Of a DNA stretch of 34,621 nucleotides, positions 1 to 9,141 are shown piece after piece. Origin of the DNA: Planctomycetota bacterium (GTDB lineage Bacteria; Planctomycetota; Phycisphaerae; WQYP01); assembly GCA_021804985.1 (NCBI GenBank), contig JAJZGD010000009.1, positions 1 through 34,621 on the forward strand, written 5' to 3'. Each line of letters begins with the position of its first letter. The stretch's first letter is position 1. The position numbers were made by a program, and so were the translations under genes. Under the pieces are notes generated by a model, which did not search any database, was not told the DNA's origin, and saw only the letters and a program-made list of their open reading frames with translations.

Positions 1-1764
1 GAACAACTGCCGACGGAAGACCATACGACGGTGGCGGCATGGCAGCCGAATCCCGCACAGGGGCCCAGGGCGGGTTATTTATGGCTGGGCCATTGGCGGG
101 CGGGTTTGGATGTTTGGCAATACAACGCGGATGGAAAAATTATTCAGCGTTGGCATATTCACGAGCCGCAGGTGGGCAATTATATTGCATCATTGCAGCC
201 GCTGAAGGGCAAAGCGATGGCGGTGGGATGCTACGGCAAAGGGGTTTTCATCATCACCCTGCCGGGAGAAAGCAAAAATGCATGGCGGAGGCCGCCGCTG
301 CCAACCGGCGCCGCCGCCGAAACCAACCGCAACAATCACAGCGACAACACGGGCACAGGCACGCCGGCGTATGTCCCCGAACCGCGTGGCGCCCGGCCAC
401 CCAGCGTTGCGCAAATGGAGCGACTGCGTGACGCGCTCTTACTTATCGCACGGTGGAAGCCCAGGGGGTCGGTGGTCGTTCCGGTTTGCGATGACTGGCG
501 GACAGAGGGTAATTGGATAGACCATTACGGCAAGATGTGGGCGTTGCTTTATTCAATGACGGGCTTGGACGAAATGGGGGGCTATGAAGACCCCTGTTTC
601 GTAAGGTCCTACACTTGGGTCAACGCCCATTGGCGCAAGGGTGAGGCCGCGCGCCATTGGCTGGTCGCAGGATGGCGGAATAGCAGCAGCCGGCATGCCT
701 TACAAGATCTGCTGGACGGTGGCCGAACCCAAGCCTCTGTTGACGACCATGGCGAGGCCTACCCCACAGCGGTGGCTGGCCCGAACCTCTACCAGACGGT
801 CGACCTACCGGCCGGCAACTATTTTGTCTCCGTCTATCTTGTCAACCTCAGTGCGCACAAGATTCCCGCCAATAGGCATAGGGATAGTGTGGTTGAGATT
901 GCCGCTACGCCGACGCTCGCGGCCGGGATTAAAAAGATCGGCCGCTTCCCTGGCGATATCCAGCCAGCGGAAATCTTCGCCCATAGCAGGCCCATCGCCC
1001 GAGCCCGTTGCGAGAACGATTTCGGAGGCGTCTACAAGCGATTCTTTTTGCACCTCGCGCCTGCCGGTTTCCGATATCGCGGCCTGCCGATGGGCTGCAT
1101 CACGGTTTGCATCAAGCGCAACCATTCGCTGAACGCCGCGTGCGAGGGGCTGTTCGTCGACCCTCTCGGGAGAATACCAAGGATCGGCTACCGCACAGTA
1201 GCCATCGGAAGCCGCAGGGCTCCAGGCATCATCCTCAGGCCTCGGCAGCCCATACCGGCATACTTGCCCGGCGAGCCGTACATCCCTTCGGAAACGGGCT
1301 TTCCAACGCCTGCCCACCCATTTTATTCAATACCCGTAGTGCACATGCCACCAGCCGGTGAGTTGGGCGGAGCGTTATTGCAGCAGTTGCTTCACCTCCG
1401 CAGCACGAATTCGCAATGGTTCGCACGGCGCGTCTCATCGGAGGCGCTTTTCCTTGCGCGGTACATGATCGGGACTCAACCCGGTGGGCGGCCGCCCGTC
1501 ACGTACCTCCTCAAGGCGCCGCAGCAGGCAATCATGTCGAATCGGTTCTTCGCGGGCCTCCTGAGGGATGTACCAGCCCAGACACTCGCTGATTCCTTTT
1601 ACCCGCCCATGTCGATTTACGCGGGCGGTGATGACGAGCTTTGGGCTTGGCGGACCCATAAGGCCGCACGGAATTCCGACTCGCGGCGTCCGCTGCCGTT
1701 GGCACAGACGTACAGCCTTTACCACGCGTGGTGGGAAGGCCGCTTGAAAAATTGCTCTAACTAA
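1..1764 (+). CDS. C-terminal part of a large exported protein of unknown function (5' truncated)
   Basis: The frame is open from the first base to the TAA at 1762-1764, so the gene starts upstream of the window; the GTG at 31 is not needed as a start. The first ~75 residues (LWLGHWRAGLDVWQY, then GKAMAVGCYGKGVFII) read like the last blade of a WD/propeller-type beta structure. Around residues 260-390 there is a beta-sandwich-like segment with the pattern LYQTVDLPAGNYFVSVYLVN, NRHRDSVVEI, GGVYKRFFLHLAP, RNHS and LFVDPLG. From memory, a similar pattern recurs in large planctomycete secreted proteins, where it looks like a ligand-binding or adhesion module, but I could not confirm a family. The last ~150 residues are probably helical. 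The next gene starts 10 bp downstream, suggesting co-transcription. Function unknown. Confidence 0.75.
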   Translation, partial: EQLPTEDHTTVAAWQPNPAQGPRAGYLWLGHWRAGLDVWQYNADGKIIQRWHIHEPQVGNYIASLQPLKGKAMAVGCYGKGVFIITLPGESKNAWRRPPLPTGAAAETNRNNHSDNTGTGTPAYVPEPRGARPPSVAQMERLRDALLLIARWKPRGSVVVPVCDDWRTEGNWIDHYGKMWALLYSMTGLDEMGGYEDPCFVRSYTWVNAHWRKGEAARHWLVAGWRNSSSRHALQDLLDGGRTQASVDDHGEAYPTAVAGPNLYQTVDLPAGNYFVSVYLVNLSAHKIPANRHRDSVVEIAATPTLAAGIKKIGRFPGDIQPAEIFAHSRPIARARCENDFGGVYKRFFLHLAPAGFRYRGLPMGCITVCIKRNHSLNAACEGLFVDPLGRIPRIGYRTVAIGSRRAPGIILRPRQPIPAYLPGEPYIPSETGFPTPAHPFYSIPVVHMPPAGELGGALLQQLLHLRSTNSQWFARRVSSEALFLARYMIGTQPGGRPPVTYLLKAPQQAIMSNRFFAGLLRDVPAQTLADSFYPPMSIYAGGDDELWAWRTHKAARNSDSRRPLPLAQTYSLYHAWWEGRLKNCSN

Positions 1765-1774
1765 GGGGAACCCT

Positions 1775-2974
1775 ATGGCAAGTTTGTTTGGGAAATTCCG
1801 CTCGCGCCTGTGCGCCTGCCTGGTGTGTTTTTCGCTGGCGTGGCTGGGCCTCGCCGCAGGCACGTCCGTTGCCGGCACGACCGCTACCGTCACGTCTAAT
1901 CCGTCCATGGGAGACCCATACGAGGTGCAGGTGGGGCAGGCATCTACCCTGAGTTACCTCCTTACCTACAAGCTCGGGCCCAATGGGGAAGGCGTGACGC
2001 CATCTGTGGTTTCGATTGTGGCCACCTTCAGCGTCGATAATGGCGGCACCATTGTGCAGACCGGCACTTCCACCTACAAGGAGACCCTCGGCCCGGGGGC
2101 GTCTCCGATGTCGCTCTCATGCACAGCGGAGGGGCCGAAGGACGGCAGCTACGGCGTGACATGTACGGCGACGGTCAAGCTCAGCGACGGCGAATCTATA
2201 AACGCGGGATCGGCGGTCGATTCGTTCTTCGTGTCAGCAATAACCTTGAATATAAGTGGGCCGCCCTACGTCATATTTGACAATAGCGTACCCTACGACA
2301 ACGCGCCGGTTGAAAGTAAGTACACGGCGTCCGCTGGCGGCGAGCCCGCCGGCGTGCAGTTGAGCTACCAGTGGAGCGTGTCGCCGAACATAGATGACCT
2401 TTCCAGCGGGGCCACCAGTCCGCCCAATTCCATCGAGACGGATGGCGCAACCTCGAGCCCAACGGGAAGCCCCGGCCTGATCGACTGCACCGTCTATCAA
2501 GGGGTCTACCCCTACATCAGTAATGGCCAACCGGGCACAAAGCCGGTCACGGTCCAGAACGAGTTCGTGGTGGTGACGAATTCGACGAAGACGCAGACGG
2601 ACGGAACAGCCCAACCATTGGGGGCGATCTTTACGGTTAATCCTCCGGGTGGAACCAGTTCGATCACACAGGGCAGCGCATATTCCGTTTCGGTCACCGA
2701 GGGGCTTAGTACCAGCGCGGGCGGCGGCCTGTTAGGCTTTATAGAGGCCAGCGTTTCAGCCAGCATTTCATCGACCCAGCAATGGAGCTGGACCCAAGCC
2801 ATAACGGACACCCAAACTCTCGCCCCCGGCTCCTGGCAGTGGTGGCAAACTCCGATCATGGAAGCGGAATCCGGGACGGCGCAACAATGGGGAGTTAATG
2901 GTAAAATTTCAACTATTCCATGGTCAGACCCCATGCCAAGCACCGTGGACTTGCAGGTGCGGTCCGAGCCATGA
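1775..2974 (+). CDS. Secreted Ig-like/beta-rich protein of unknown function
   Basis: 399 residues. The ATG at 1775 follows AAGGGGAACC, a usable ribosome-binding site. Residues 1-34 form a signal peptide: a basic start (GKFRSRL), a hydrophobic core (VCFSLAWLGLAAG) and a likely cut near SVAG. The mature part is rich in Thr, Ser, Gly and Val with short alternating beta patterns, suggesting two Ig/PKD-like domains (about residues 40-150 and 155-270; the second has YQWSVSP). The last ~110 residues differ: an alternating Ser/Thr/Val stretch (YSVSVTEGLSTSAGGG, then EASVSASISSTQQWSW) followed by LAPGSWQWWQTP. That layout recalls the amphipathic hairpins of aerolysin/ETX-type beta-pore proteins, but this is only a resemblance. 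It lies 10 bp after the previous gene, and its stop touches the next reading frame. Confidence 0.85.
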   Translation: MASLFGKFRSRLCACLVCFSLAWLGLAAGTSVAGTTATVTSNPSMGDPYEVQVGQASTLSYLLTYKLGPNGEGVTPSVVSIVATFSVDNGGTIVQTGTSTYKETLGPGASPMSLSCTAEGPKDGSYGVTCTATVKLSDGESINAGSAVDSFFVSAITLNISGPPYVIFDNSVPYDNAPVESKYTASAGGEPAGVQLSYQWSVSPNIDDLSSGATSPPNSIETDGATSSPTGSPGLIDCTVYQGVYPYISNGQPGTKPVTVQNEFVVVTNSTKTQTDGTAQPLGAIFTVNPPGGTSSITQGSAYSVSVTEGLSTSAGGGLLGFIEASVSASISSTQQWSWTQAITDTQTLAPGSWQWWQTPIMEAESGTAQQWGVNGKISTIPWSDPMPSTVDLQVRSEP

Positions 2975-2997
2975 ATTCTTTAAAGAGGAATGTTGCC

Positions 2998-3945
2998 ATG
3001 GCGGGATTATTCCCAACGGAGCCGTGCTTGAGGATCCGGGCAGGCGGTCACGCTTGCCGCCCTCAACTTTGGATTGTCGCACTGTTGGTGCTCGGGTTAT
3101 CGCTGCCCGCGGCGCGGGCTCTTGCTGCTGGCTCCGCGGCAAAGGTGCCGCCGTCGCGCAGCGAGTACCTGCTGTTCAAGTTGCAGCGTGATCTGTTTAC
3201 CGCTCAGCGCGACTTCCGGCGTGAGCAGTTATCTCAAACCGTTTACAAGCAGCAATTGAGATTAAACCCGCGGCAGGTCTTTCTCCTGTATACCAGATCA
3301 AAAGCGCAGGCTGGAAAGTATTTCAAGGCGGCGTTGCACCACCTCCACCAACTCGAACGCCTGCACGCGGGGATTCCAGGTTCCTTGGAGGCGGATCTGC
3401 TTGTCAACTATGCATGGTTCATTTATCCCAATAATAAGCCAGCGTTCACATTCCAACTGGATGTCTCGGACCGCACCAAGGTAACCAATCTGCTCAAGGC
3501 GGCATTAGCGGTGGACCCGAGGTACCCTTTCGCGTGGATAGGCCTTGCTTACCTTGATGGTTTAAACCTGCGGGCTAATAAAGATACGGCCCGGTACGCA
3601 GCGGCGCTTGCCCAATTCGACGCTGATACCCTGCAGGCCGTTAAGCTTGCACCCCATAATCCAAACGCGCTATTTTTGCGGGCGGGATTCCTCAGACTCT
3701 CCGGGGCCGCATCCGACCAGGTCTGCCACCTCTATTTCCTGGCGGCAAAAAATTTGCCAGAATTTTCGTTGCGCGCCGTTCGATACCAGACGGTGGTGTA
3801 CCAGGATACTTGCCAAATTGCGAGCTTTTACCTGCGTGATCACGAGGCGAATCCGGAGGCGGCAAGTGCCATAAAAATGCTGCCCCCACTGATTCCCCTG
3901 CTGCCAGGAATAGTTGTCCGGCAGTTCCCTAGCGCCCAAAAATAG
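2998..3945 (+). CDS. Exported TPR-like helical repeat protein
   Basis: 315 residues from the ATG at 2998, chosen because AAAGAGGA sits 8 bases upstream. An in-frame ATG at 2971 overlaps the previous stop as ATGA and would add nine residues (translational coupling is possible). Both give an N-terminal membrane/signal segment, WIVALLVLGLSLPAARALA, with a likely cut after ALA. The mature protein is alpha-helical. The stretches TNLLKAALAVDPRYPFAWIGLAYLDG and LQAVKLAPHNPNALFLRAGFLRLSG have the A-x-x-x-D/A-P spacing and small-residue pattern of TPR units, so two or three repeats can be argued (roughly residues 165-250). TPR proteins act as scaffolds; no partner is evident. The location suggests a periplasmic partner for the neighbouring exported proteins. 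Confidence 0.82.
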   Translation: MAGLFPTEPCLRIRAGGHACRPQLWIVALLVLGLSLPAARALAAGSAAKVPPSRSEYLLFKLQRDLFTAQRDFRREQLSQTVYKQQLRLNPRQVFLLYTRSKAQAGKYFKAALHHLHQLERLHAGIPGSLEADLLVNYAWFIYPNNKPAFTFQLDVSDRTKVTNLLKAALAVDPRYPFAWIGLAYLDGLNLRANKDTARYAAALAQFDADTLQAVKLAPHNPNALFLRAGFLRLSGAASDQVCHLYFLAAKNLPEFSLRAVRYQTVVYQDTCQIASFYLRDHEANPEAASAIKMLPPLIPLLPGIVVRQFPSAQK

Positions 3946-4249
3946 GCTGAAACGGCAAGCAGCCACCGAACGCATCGGATATGTCGGCGGCAGCCGCTTT
4001 TTGAATATAGGCGGAAATACCGGAAATCGGCCGGGGGCATAAGCGGTTTCCGGGCGAACCGGGCCATCGGCGGTCCGGTAACTTGCGTGTCGCTGTGAGA
4101 TTCCTCAGATAAATCCCGGTGGTAACGCTTGCCGAGCCAGCAACGGGCCACCATCCGCTGCCGAGTAGCAATCGGCGGATAAGCGGTACCTTGGCTTATC
4201 GGCGTGAGGCCCATTTTTGTGGCAGCAAACAAAGCGGAAGGGAATTTTT
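3946..4249. other. 304-bp gene-free gap with one short inverted repeat
   Basis: No convincing gene on either strand. The only structure is a 7-bp inverted repeat, GATAAGC (4178-4184) and GCTTATC (4194-4200), with a 9-base spacer, 50 bases upstream of the next start codon. It could be an operator or a leader hairpin for the HEAT-like gene. No clear -35/-10 pair was found. Confidence 0.4.
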
Positions 4250-6673
4250 ATGTTGGCGTGCAAAGGGCTCACATTCACATGTCTGGCGTTGTTACCGGTG
4301 GTGGCGGGTCCAGCAATTGAGCATGGCTGCCAGGCGGCACGCGCCGGCCCGCAGCGTGTGATGCAGGGTGCCCCCGCGAGCCAGCCCGCAGGCCCCACTC
4401 CCACCGCCCTGGTGCACAAGCTCCTCCTGCATCCGCGGCGGTTGCAACTGGCGGGATCGGCCAAATCAAGACAAACGTTCTTCTTTCGGCTCTTCATGCG
4501 CGAGAAGACGCCCCCTCTCGCGGCAACCGCGCTGGTGGCCTCGAAGGCCGGCCACGTCGCCGTGGTAATTTACGACGCTCAGGGCAGTCCGTACGCGTAT
4601 TACGGCGGCGGAATATTTGTACTGGCAAACACCTTGCACCCCGGCGGCCTGACCGTAATACTGGGCGCATCACCGCTGTTTGTCTTCGGCTCGCTGAAGG
4701 CGGATGGGCCGGGGCCACCACACCGCGCGAAGTTTACGCTGGCCTCCTTTGCCGGCAGCAACGGGGCGGTGGCTGTTGACTTTTCTGGGCCCATCTGGAG
4801 TGCATTTAAAAACGCGCCGCGAGTAACATATTCTCCCAGCGAACACATGCTGGCCTTTGCCGGCCGGGCCGCCGATAATTACGTAACCCTGTGCGCCGGC
4901 GGTGCGGCATTTCCGATTAAAGCGTGGTCCGTGCGTGAACCTGGCCGCGCTGCGTCCTTTTACGATATCACTTCCGGCGCGCAGCCCGTTGAAAGGCTTT
5001 TCGCGGTGACGCTCGCCAAGGTCAGGGCTTTGGGCCTGCCGCTGACGATCGTGCATTACGTGCCGGGGCAGACGGTAGGATGGCTTCCGCCAGCCGACTT
5101 CGGCTCCAATCCGGCAGAAGCCCGCGCCATGGAGGCGCTGGGACAGCTTATACCGATCTCCCGCCGTCGGCTTTTGCTGCGCCGGCGCCAGCTATTCCTT
5201 CAGGCGTTGGATGGCGTCGCCCTCGGCGGCCACGCCGGTCGACTCGCATTTCTGCGCGTATACACGACGATGGAATGGGGCCCCGGGCCTTCGGTGTTTC
5301 ATTACGCGGGCCGCCTTTGTTCACTCCCCCCGCGCTTGGCTTTCAATTATTACTGGAATTTCAATCGCGCCAAATACCACACGCTTCTTGTTCACACTTG
5401 GGGCAAAGCAGTCATGCGCCGACTTATGCAAACGCTGGAAAGGCTGGCGTTGCGCAAAAAATCCAGCCCGGTTCAAAGGTTTGCCGCCATCGATCTGTTG
5501 AGCGACATTGGGCCCGACCCGAGTTGCAGTGATTGGGTGCGAAGTGATGGGCCGTTGGCCAAGGCGCTTGCGGCGGTCGCTCCTGACACCTGGGCAAACC
5601 GGGTGTTGGTCGCCATGCTACGCGTCCGTTGGGGCATGCCGCTCCGACCAAAGGAACTTGCGGCCATACTGCAGGTGTTGCCAGAGCAGAAGGTGGCACC
5701 GCTTCTGCGAACCAGAATATTGGAAGCGCTTTGTTTTATCCACGAGCTACCCTACAGTCCGAAGGTTATTGTCCCCTTGGTTGTGTACAGTCTGAAACAT
5801 CCGGCGGCCTGCTTGTCAACGGGGGTCCCATATCGGTACCTGTACGATCTCTCGTTATGCCGCATCGGCCGGAGAATCCTGTTGGAGCAGTGGGAGCATC
5901 CCCATTCACCGCTGAGCTTAGCGGGACAGCAGCAGTTGGAGTTGGCGGCTTTTGATCGCCTCTGGCCGGGCTCGCCGGGGTATCACCTCGCCATTGCGGC
6001 AGCGCTCAAAGTTTTCCATGGCTCCGGCTACGACCGCACCATGCGGAGGCAGGCAATCAGTGCACTCTGCCACGCGCCGCGGCCGATCTTTCTCATTGTG
6101 GCCAGGCAGATTCTAAAGGGCAGGTCGGATGGCACGAGCATGATAGTGGATACCATGGGGGCAAGAAAAATGGCTAAGGCCTTGATGCCAGCGGTGATGG
6201 GGCTATTTCCGCACTTGGGGCATGGCCGGCTTATCAATTTGATGAGCAGCGTGGCCTTCGGTTTCCCAAAGGGCGCGGACGCACGCTCCGCCGTACCGCT
6301 TATACAAATGGCGCTGCGGGCCAAGCGGCCCCTGGCGGTGCGGATGGGAGTTAACGCCATAGAGGATATGAATTATACACATGTTCATTTGCCCTTCGCG
6401 CGCCTCTATCCGGCGTTGTTGCGCATGGTGCGAGCCGGGGCCAAATACCGATTGTGGATGCGCGCGCAGGTGGCGTACTGCTTTGGCCTGGCCACACTCG
6501 GCCAATGGTCGCTGCCCGCAGCCGGCCTCGCACCGCCCGAGGTGGGCGGCCCGGATGTGAGTACGGCTGGGAGGGCCTGGTGGCGGGTGCACTATGCGGC
6601 CGTGCGGTCGAGTGCCCTGCGCTGGGCTGCAGCTCATCCGGATTACTCGGCGGCAAATAGGCACAAGCGCTGA
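4250..6673 (+). CDS. Large exported protein with HEAT-like helical C-terminal half
   Basis: 807 residues from the ATG at 4250, which follows GGAAGGGAA at a good distance; a TTG at 4217 would only add 11 residues in front of the signal peptide. Residues 1-35 (LTFTCLALLPVVAGPA) look like a signal peptide. Roughly residues 75-330 are beta-rich with many Gly and aromatic residues (VAVVIYDAQGSPYAYYGGG, PLFVFGSLKADG). From about residue 375 the protein becomes a long run of amphipathic helices with repeated L-x-x-L spacing (for example VIVPLVVYSLKHPAACLS, ARSAVPLIQMALRAKRPLAVRMG), typical of HEAT or armadillo-like solenoids. No catalytic motif was recognised. It is the last of four plus-strand genes of the left-edge cluster, although the 304-bp gap before it may hold its own promoter. 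Function unknown. Confidence 0.83.
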   Translation: MLACKGLTFTCLALLPVVAGPAIEHGCQAARAGPQRVMQGAPASQPAGPTPTALVHKLLLHPRRLQLAGSAKSRQTFFFRLFMREKTPPLAATALVASKAGHVAVVIYDAQGSPYAYYGGGIFVLANTLHPGGLTVILGASPLFVFGSLKADGPGPPHRAKFTLASFAGSNGAVAVDFSGPIWSAFKNAPRVTYSPSEHMLAFAGRAADNYVTLCAGGAAFPIKAWSVREPGRAASFYDITSGAQPVERLFAVTLAKVRALGLPLTIVHYVPGQTVGWLPPADFGSNPAEARAMEALGQLIPISRRRLLLRRRQLFLQALDGVALGGHAGRLAFLRVYTTMEWGPGPSVFHYAGRLCSLPPRLAFNYYWNFNRAKYHTLLVHTWGKAVMRRLMQTLERLALRKKSSPVQRFAAIDLLSDIGPDPSCSDWVRSDGPLAKALAAVAPDTWANRVLVAMLRVRWGMPLRPKELAAILQVLPEQKVAPLLRTRILEALCFIHELPYSPKVIVPLVVYSLKHPAACLSTGVPYRYLYDLSLCRIGRRILLEQWEHPHSPLSLAGQQQLELAAFDRLWPGSPGYHLAIAAALKVFHGSGYDRTMRRQAISALCHAPRPIFLIVARQILKGRSDGTSMIVDTMGARKMAKALMPAVMGLFPHLGHGRLINLMSSVAFGFPKGADARSAVPLIQMALRAKRPLAVRMGVNAIEDMNYTHVHLPFARLYPALLRMVRAGAKYRLWMRAQVAYCFGLATLGQWSLPAAGLAPPEVGGPDVSTAGRAWWRVHYAAVRSSALRWAAAHPDYSAANRHKR

Positions 6674-7226
6674 CGCCGCATCAAAGATACCGGCATTGAA
6701 CAGCGCCGTTATGGAGCCGCGACGTTTCGGCGAAACCAGAGTCGCATCCCCGCGCCAGGGCCGATGCCAGCGGCGCAGACGATCCTGCAGTCGCCGTATA
6801 CTTCACCGTGACCCGGCGACGGGTTGCGGCGTCGGGCTCGTTCGGTGCCCTGCAATATTACTGGGATACGCCGCTGAAAATGGTGCTTGCACGGGGCAGG
6901 CATGGTCGAGTGCGTGCATCCCGGTAAAAAATGCGACCAGCGCGTGGCGCTGCATTTACACAAACCCATACGAGCCGAGCGGTTTACCCCGGAATGACTG
7001 CAACGAGTATTTCCGATGGAATAAACCCGTTAGAAAAAAGCGGCTATAGCACAACCTTTCGCTGCGATAAATCCATCGGCCCGCAAAAGCCCCCACATGC
7101 CGCGGCACATCGACCACAAAAATGCGATCTGCCCGTCGGCCGCCCCCGCCACCATTCACCACGCATTTGAAATGCAGGCCGAGGCTCCGTATTCTTTACC
7201 CCTCATTGGGATCATGGCAATGGGAT
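6674..7226. other. 553-bp gene-free gap before argB, with one hairpin
   Basis: Open frames here are short, lack good ribosome-binding sites and have no recognisable content. A hairpin lies 46 bases after the HEAT-like gene: GCGAC (6719-6723) pairs with GTCGC (6741-6745), and an inner GTTTC/GAAAC with a GGC loop stacks inside, leaving a bulge. No T-run follows, so it is not a classical intrinsic terminator. The rest should hold the argB promoter, but no convincing -35/-10 pair or ARG box was seen. Confidence 0.4.
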
Positions 7227-8126
7227 GTGTCATTGAATATATCTGTTGAACCCGGTGTGCTTGAAAAAGCCGGCGCCTTGATTGAGGCCCTTGGCTACAT
7301 CCAGCGTTTCAACGAAAAAATCGTCGTCGTGAAACTCGGCGGTTCATTCATGGACAGCCAGGACGAATTCCGCAAGGTGCTCAACGATATTGTCTTCATG
7401 CATGCCGTCGGCATGCGCCCCGTGGTGGTTCACGGCGGCGGCAAAGCCATCACCCAGGCGATGGCAGATGCCGGGCTTCAGGCCCAGTTCGTTATGGGCC
7501 GCCGGTACACCGATGATCACACCCTCGCCATTGCAGAGCACGTGCTGATCAATCAGATCAACGTGTTTATTGTCGAGACGATCGAATCGCTCGGGGGCCG
7601 CGCCATGCCGCTGCATTCACTCGGCAGCGCGGTTCTATTCGGACAGAAATTATTCCTTTCTTCCCCGGACAATCGAAAGATCGACATTGGTCGCGTGGGT
7701 GAGCTTACCCGCGTGAACAGCACCCTGATTGCCGCGTTGGCCCGTGCGGATGTGATACCGGTCATCGCGCCGATCGCCTTGGATGGCGCGGGCGGCAAGC
7801 TGAATGTTAACGCCGACACGGCCGCCGGGTTTGTGGCCGCCGCCTGCGGGGCCGAAAAGCTGGTGCTTGTTTCGGATACCCACGGCATCCGCGAACGCAA
7901 AGACGATCCCGATTCTCTGCTGCGCAGTGTCACGCGCGCCCGGATTGACAGCCTGATTGCGCAAGGCCAGATTGCCGAAGGCATGCTGCCCAAGGTTGAA
8001 TCATGCCTGATTGCACTCGAGGCCGGCGTGCAGAAAACCCATATTATTGATGGACGCTTCCCCCACGCCCTGCTGCTGGAAATCTATTCGGATCGCGGCG
8101 TGGGCACGGAAATTATCAGAGGTTAA
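7227..8126 (+). CDS. argB: Acetylglutamate kinase
   Basis: N-acetyl-L-glutamate kinase (EC 2.7.2.8) phosphorylates N-acetylglutamate with ATP in the second step of arginine synthesis, in the cytosol. Amino acid kinase fold: VVVKLGGS with the phosphate-binding Lys (about residue 36), the VVHGGGKAI glycine loop (67-75), NVNADTAAG in the acetylglutamate/ATP region, and GMLPKVES near the C-terminus. The N-terminal helix VLEKAGALIEALGYIQRF and the late H-x3-LEIYSDRGVGT segment match the arginine-binding elements of feedback-inhibited family members, so arginine inhibition is likely (inference). The frame stays open upstream to 7122, but the family starts near this point. I chose GTG 7227 (299 aa); TTG 7206 is possible, and neither has a strong ribosome-binding site. 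argF begins 3 bp after the stop. Confidence 0.95.
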   Translation: MSLNISVEPGVLEKAGALIEALGYIQRFNEKIVVVKLGGSFMDSQDEFRKVLNDIVFMHAVGMRPVVVHGGGKAITQAMADAGLQAQFVMGRRYTDDHTLAIAEHVLINQINVFIVETIESLGGRAMPLHSLGSAVLFGQKLFLSSPDNRKIDIGRVGELTRVNSTLIAALARADVIPVIAPIALDGAGGKLNVNADTAAGFVAAACGAEKLVLVSDTHGIRERKDDPDSLLRSVTRARIDSLIAQGQIAEGMLPKVESCLIALEAGVQKTHIIDGRFPHALLLEIYSDRGVGTEIIRG

Positions 8127-8129
8127 ACC

Positions 8130-9086
8130 ATGGCTGCGGTATCCAATGGTGCGCCCACGGGCGCCAACCCATTTGATTTTGTCGACATAATGTCATCAAG
8201 CCCCCAAACACTCGGGCACCTATTATCCCTTGCCGCCCGGCTCAAAAGCGCCCACCGCCAGCTTGGCCGCAACGATCCCGTCTGCGCCGGAAAAGTGCTC
8301 GCCATGATTTTTGAAAAGCCGTCGCTGCGCACCCGCGTCAGCTTTGATGTCGCGATGACCCATCTCGGCGGAAGCGCCATTTACATCTCGCCCAATGAAA
8401 TCGGCCTCGGCTCGCGCGAGGCGGTGCCCGATGTGGCCCGCGTACTTTCCGGCATGTGTGATGCCATTATGGCCCGCACCTTTGCGCACCAAACCATCGA
8501 GCAACTCGCGGCCTTCGCCTCGGTGCCCGTAATCAACGGCCTTTCCGACCGCAGCCATCCGTGTCAGGCGATGGCCGATCTGCTCACCGTTCAGGAGGAA
8601 TTTGGCTCACTGGAAGGCCGCACGCTTGCATACATCGGCGATGGCAACAATGTGGCCCGCTCGCTGCTCGAGGCGTGCGGCGTATTTAAGATGAACTTCG
8701 CCATTGCCACGCCGCCCGGCTACGCATTGCCGGCCGCGGATTTTCAGGCTCTCCAAAGCGTTTACCGGATCAAAACCCTTATCACCAGCAGCCCGAAGGA
8801 AGCCGTCGTTCAGGCTGATGTAATTTACACAGATACATGGGTAAGTATGGGGCAAGAGGATGAAAAGGCGGCCCGCATGCCCATCTTCCGCCCGTATCAG
8901 ATCAATTCACAATTGTTGGCGGCTGCACCCGCGCACGCCATCGTCATGCATTGTCTGCCGGCCTATCGCAATGTGGAGATTACCGACGCAGTCCTGGATG
9001 GTCCGCAAAGCCGGGTCTTCCAGCAGGCGCACAATCGGCTTCATTTTCAAAAAGCCCTTCTGGCCTTCCAGATTGGCGGGATGTAA
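8130..9086 (+). CDS. argF: Ornithine carbamoyltransferase
   Basis: 318 residues. Transfers the carbamoyl group from carbamoyl phosphate to ornithine to give citrulline (EC 2.1.3.3). Carbamoyl-phosphate loop FEKPSLRTRVSFD (residues 61-73; the S-x-R-T-R core is intact, with Leu at the variable place), HPCQAMADLLT, the D-x-W-x-SMGQE ornithine motif (DTWVSMGQE) and the HCLPAYRN motif with the active-site Cys. The SMG and HCLP motifs favour ornithine over acetylornithine or putrescine as substrate. The length is normal for the family. The start is the ATG 3 bp after argB, pointing to translational coupling, and rph follows after 55 bp. Confidence 0.96.
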   Translation: MAAVSNGAPTGANPFDFVDIMSSSPQTLGHLLSLAARLKSAHRQLGRNDPVCAGKVLAMIFEKPSLRTRVSFDVAMTHLGGSAIYISPNEIGLGSREAVPDVARVLSGMCDAIMARTFAHQTIEQLAAFASVPVINGLSDRSHPCQAMADLLTVQEEFGSLEGRTLAYIGDGNNVARSLLEACGVFKMNFAIATPPGYALPAADFQALQSVYRIKTLITSSPKEAVVQADVIYTDTWVSMGQEDEKAARMPIFRPYQINSQLLAAAPAHAIVMHCLPAYRNVEITDAVLDGPQSRVFQQAHNRLHFQKALLAFQIGGM

Positions 9087-9141
9087 ATCTGCACGTTGCT
9101 GCCCGCGTGGGCACCGCGTGCCAGCCTTGGAGAATTTTTCG

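Noticed and set aside
8322-8336. Leu in the S-x-R-T-R loop of ArgF as a defect
   Set aside because: The variable second position tolerates Leu in this family; all catalytic motifs are intact.
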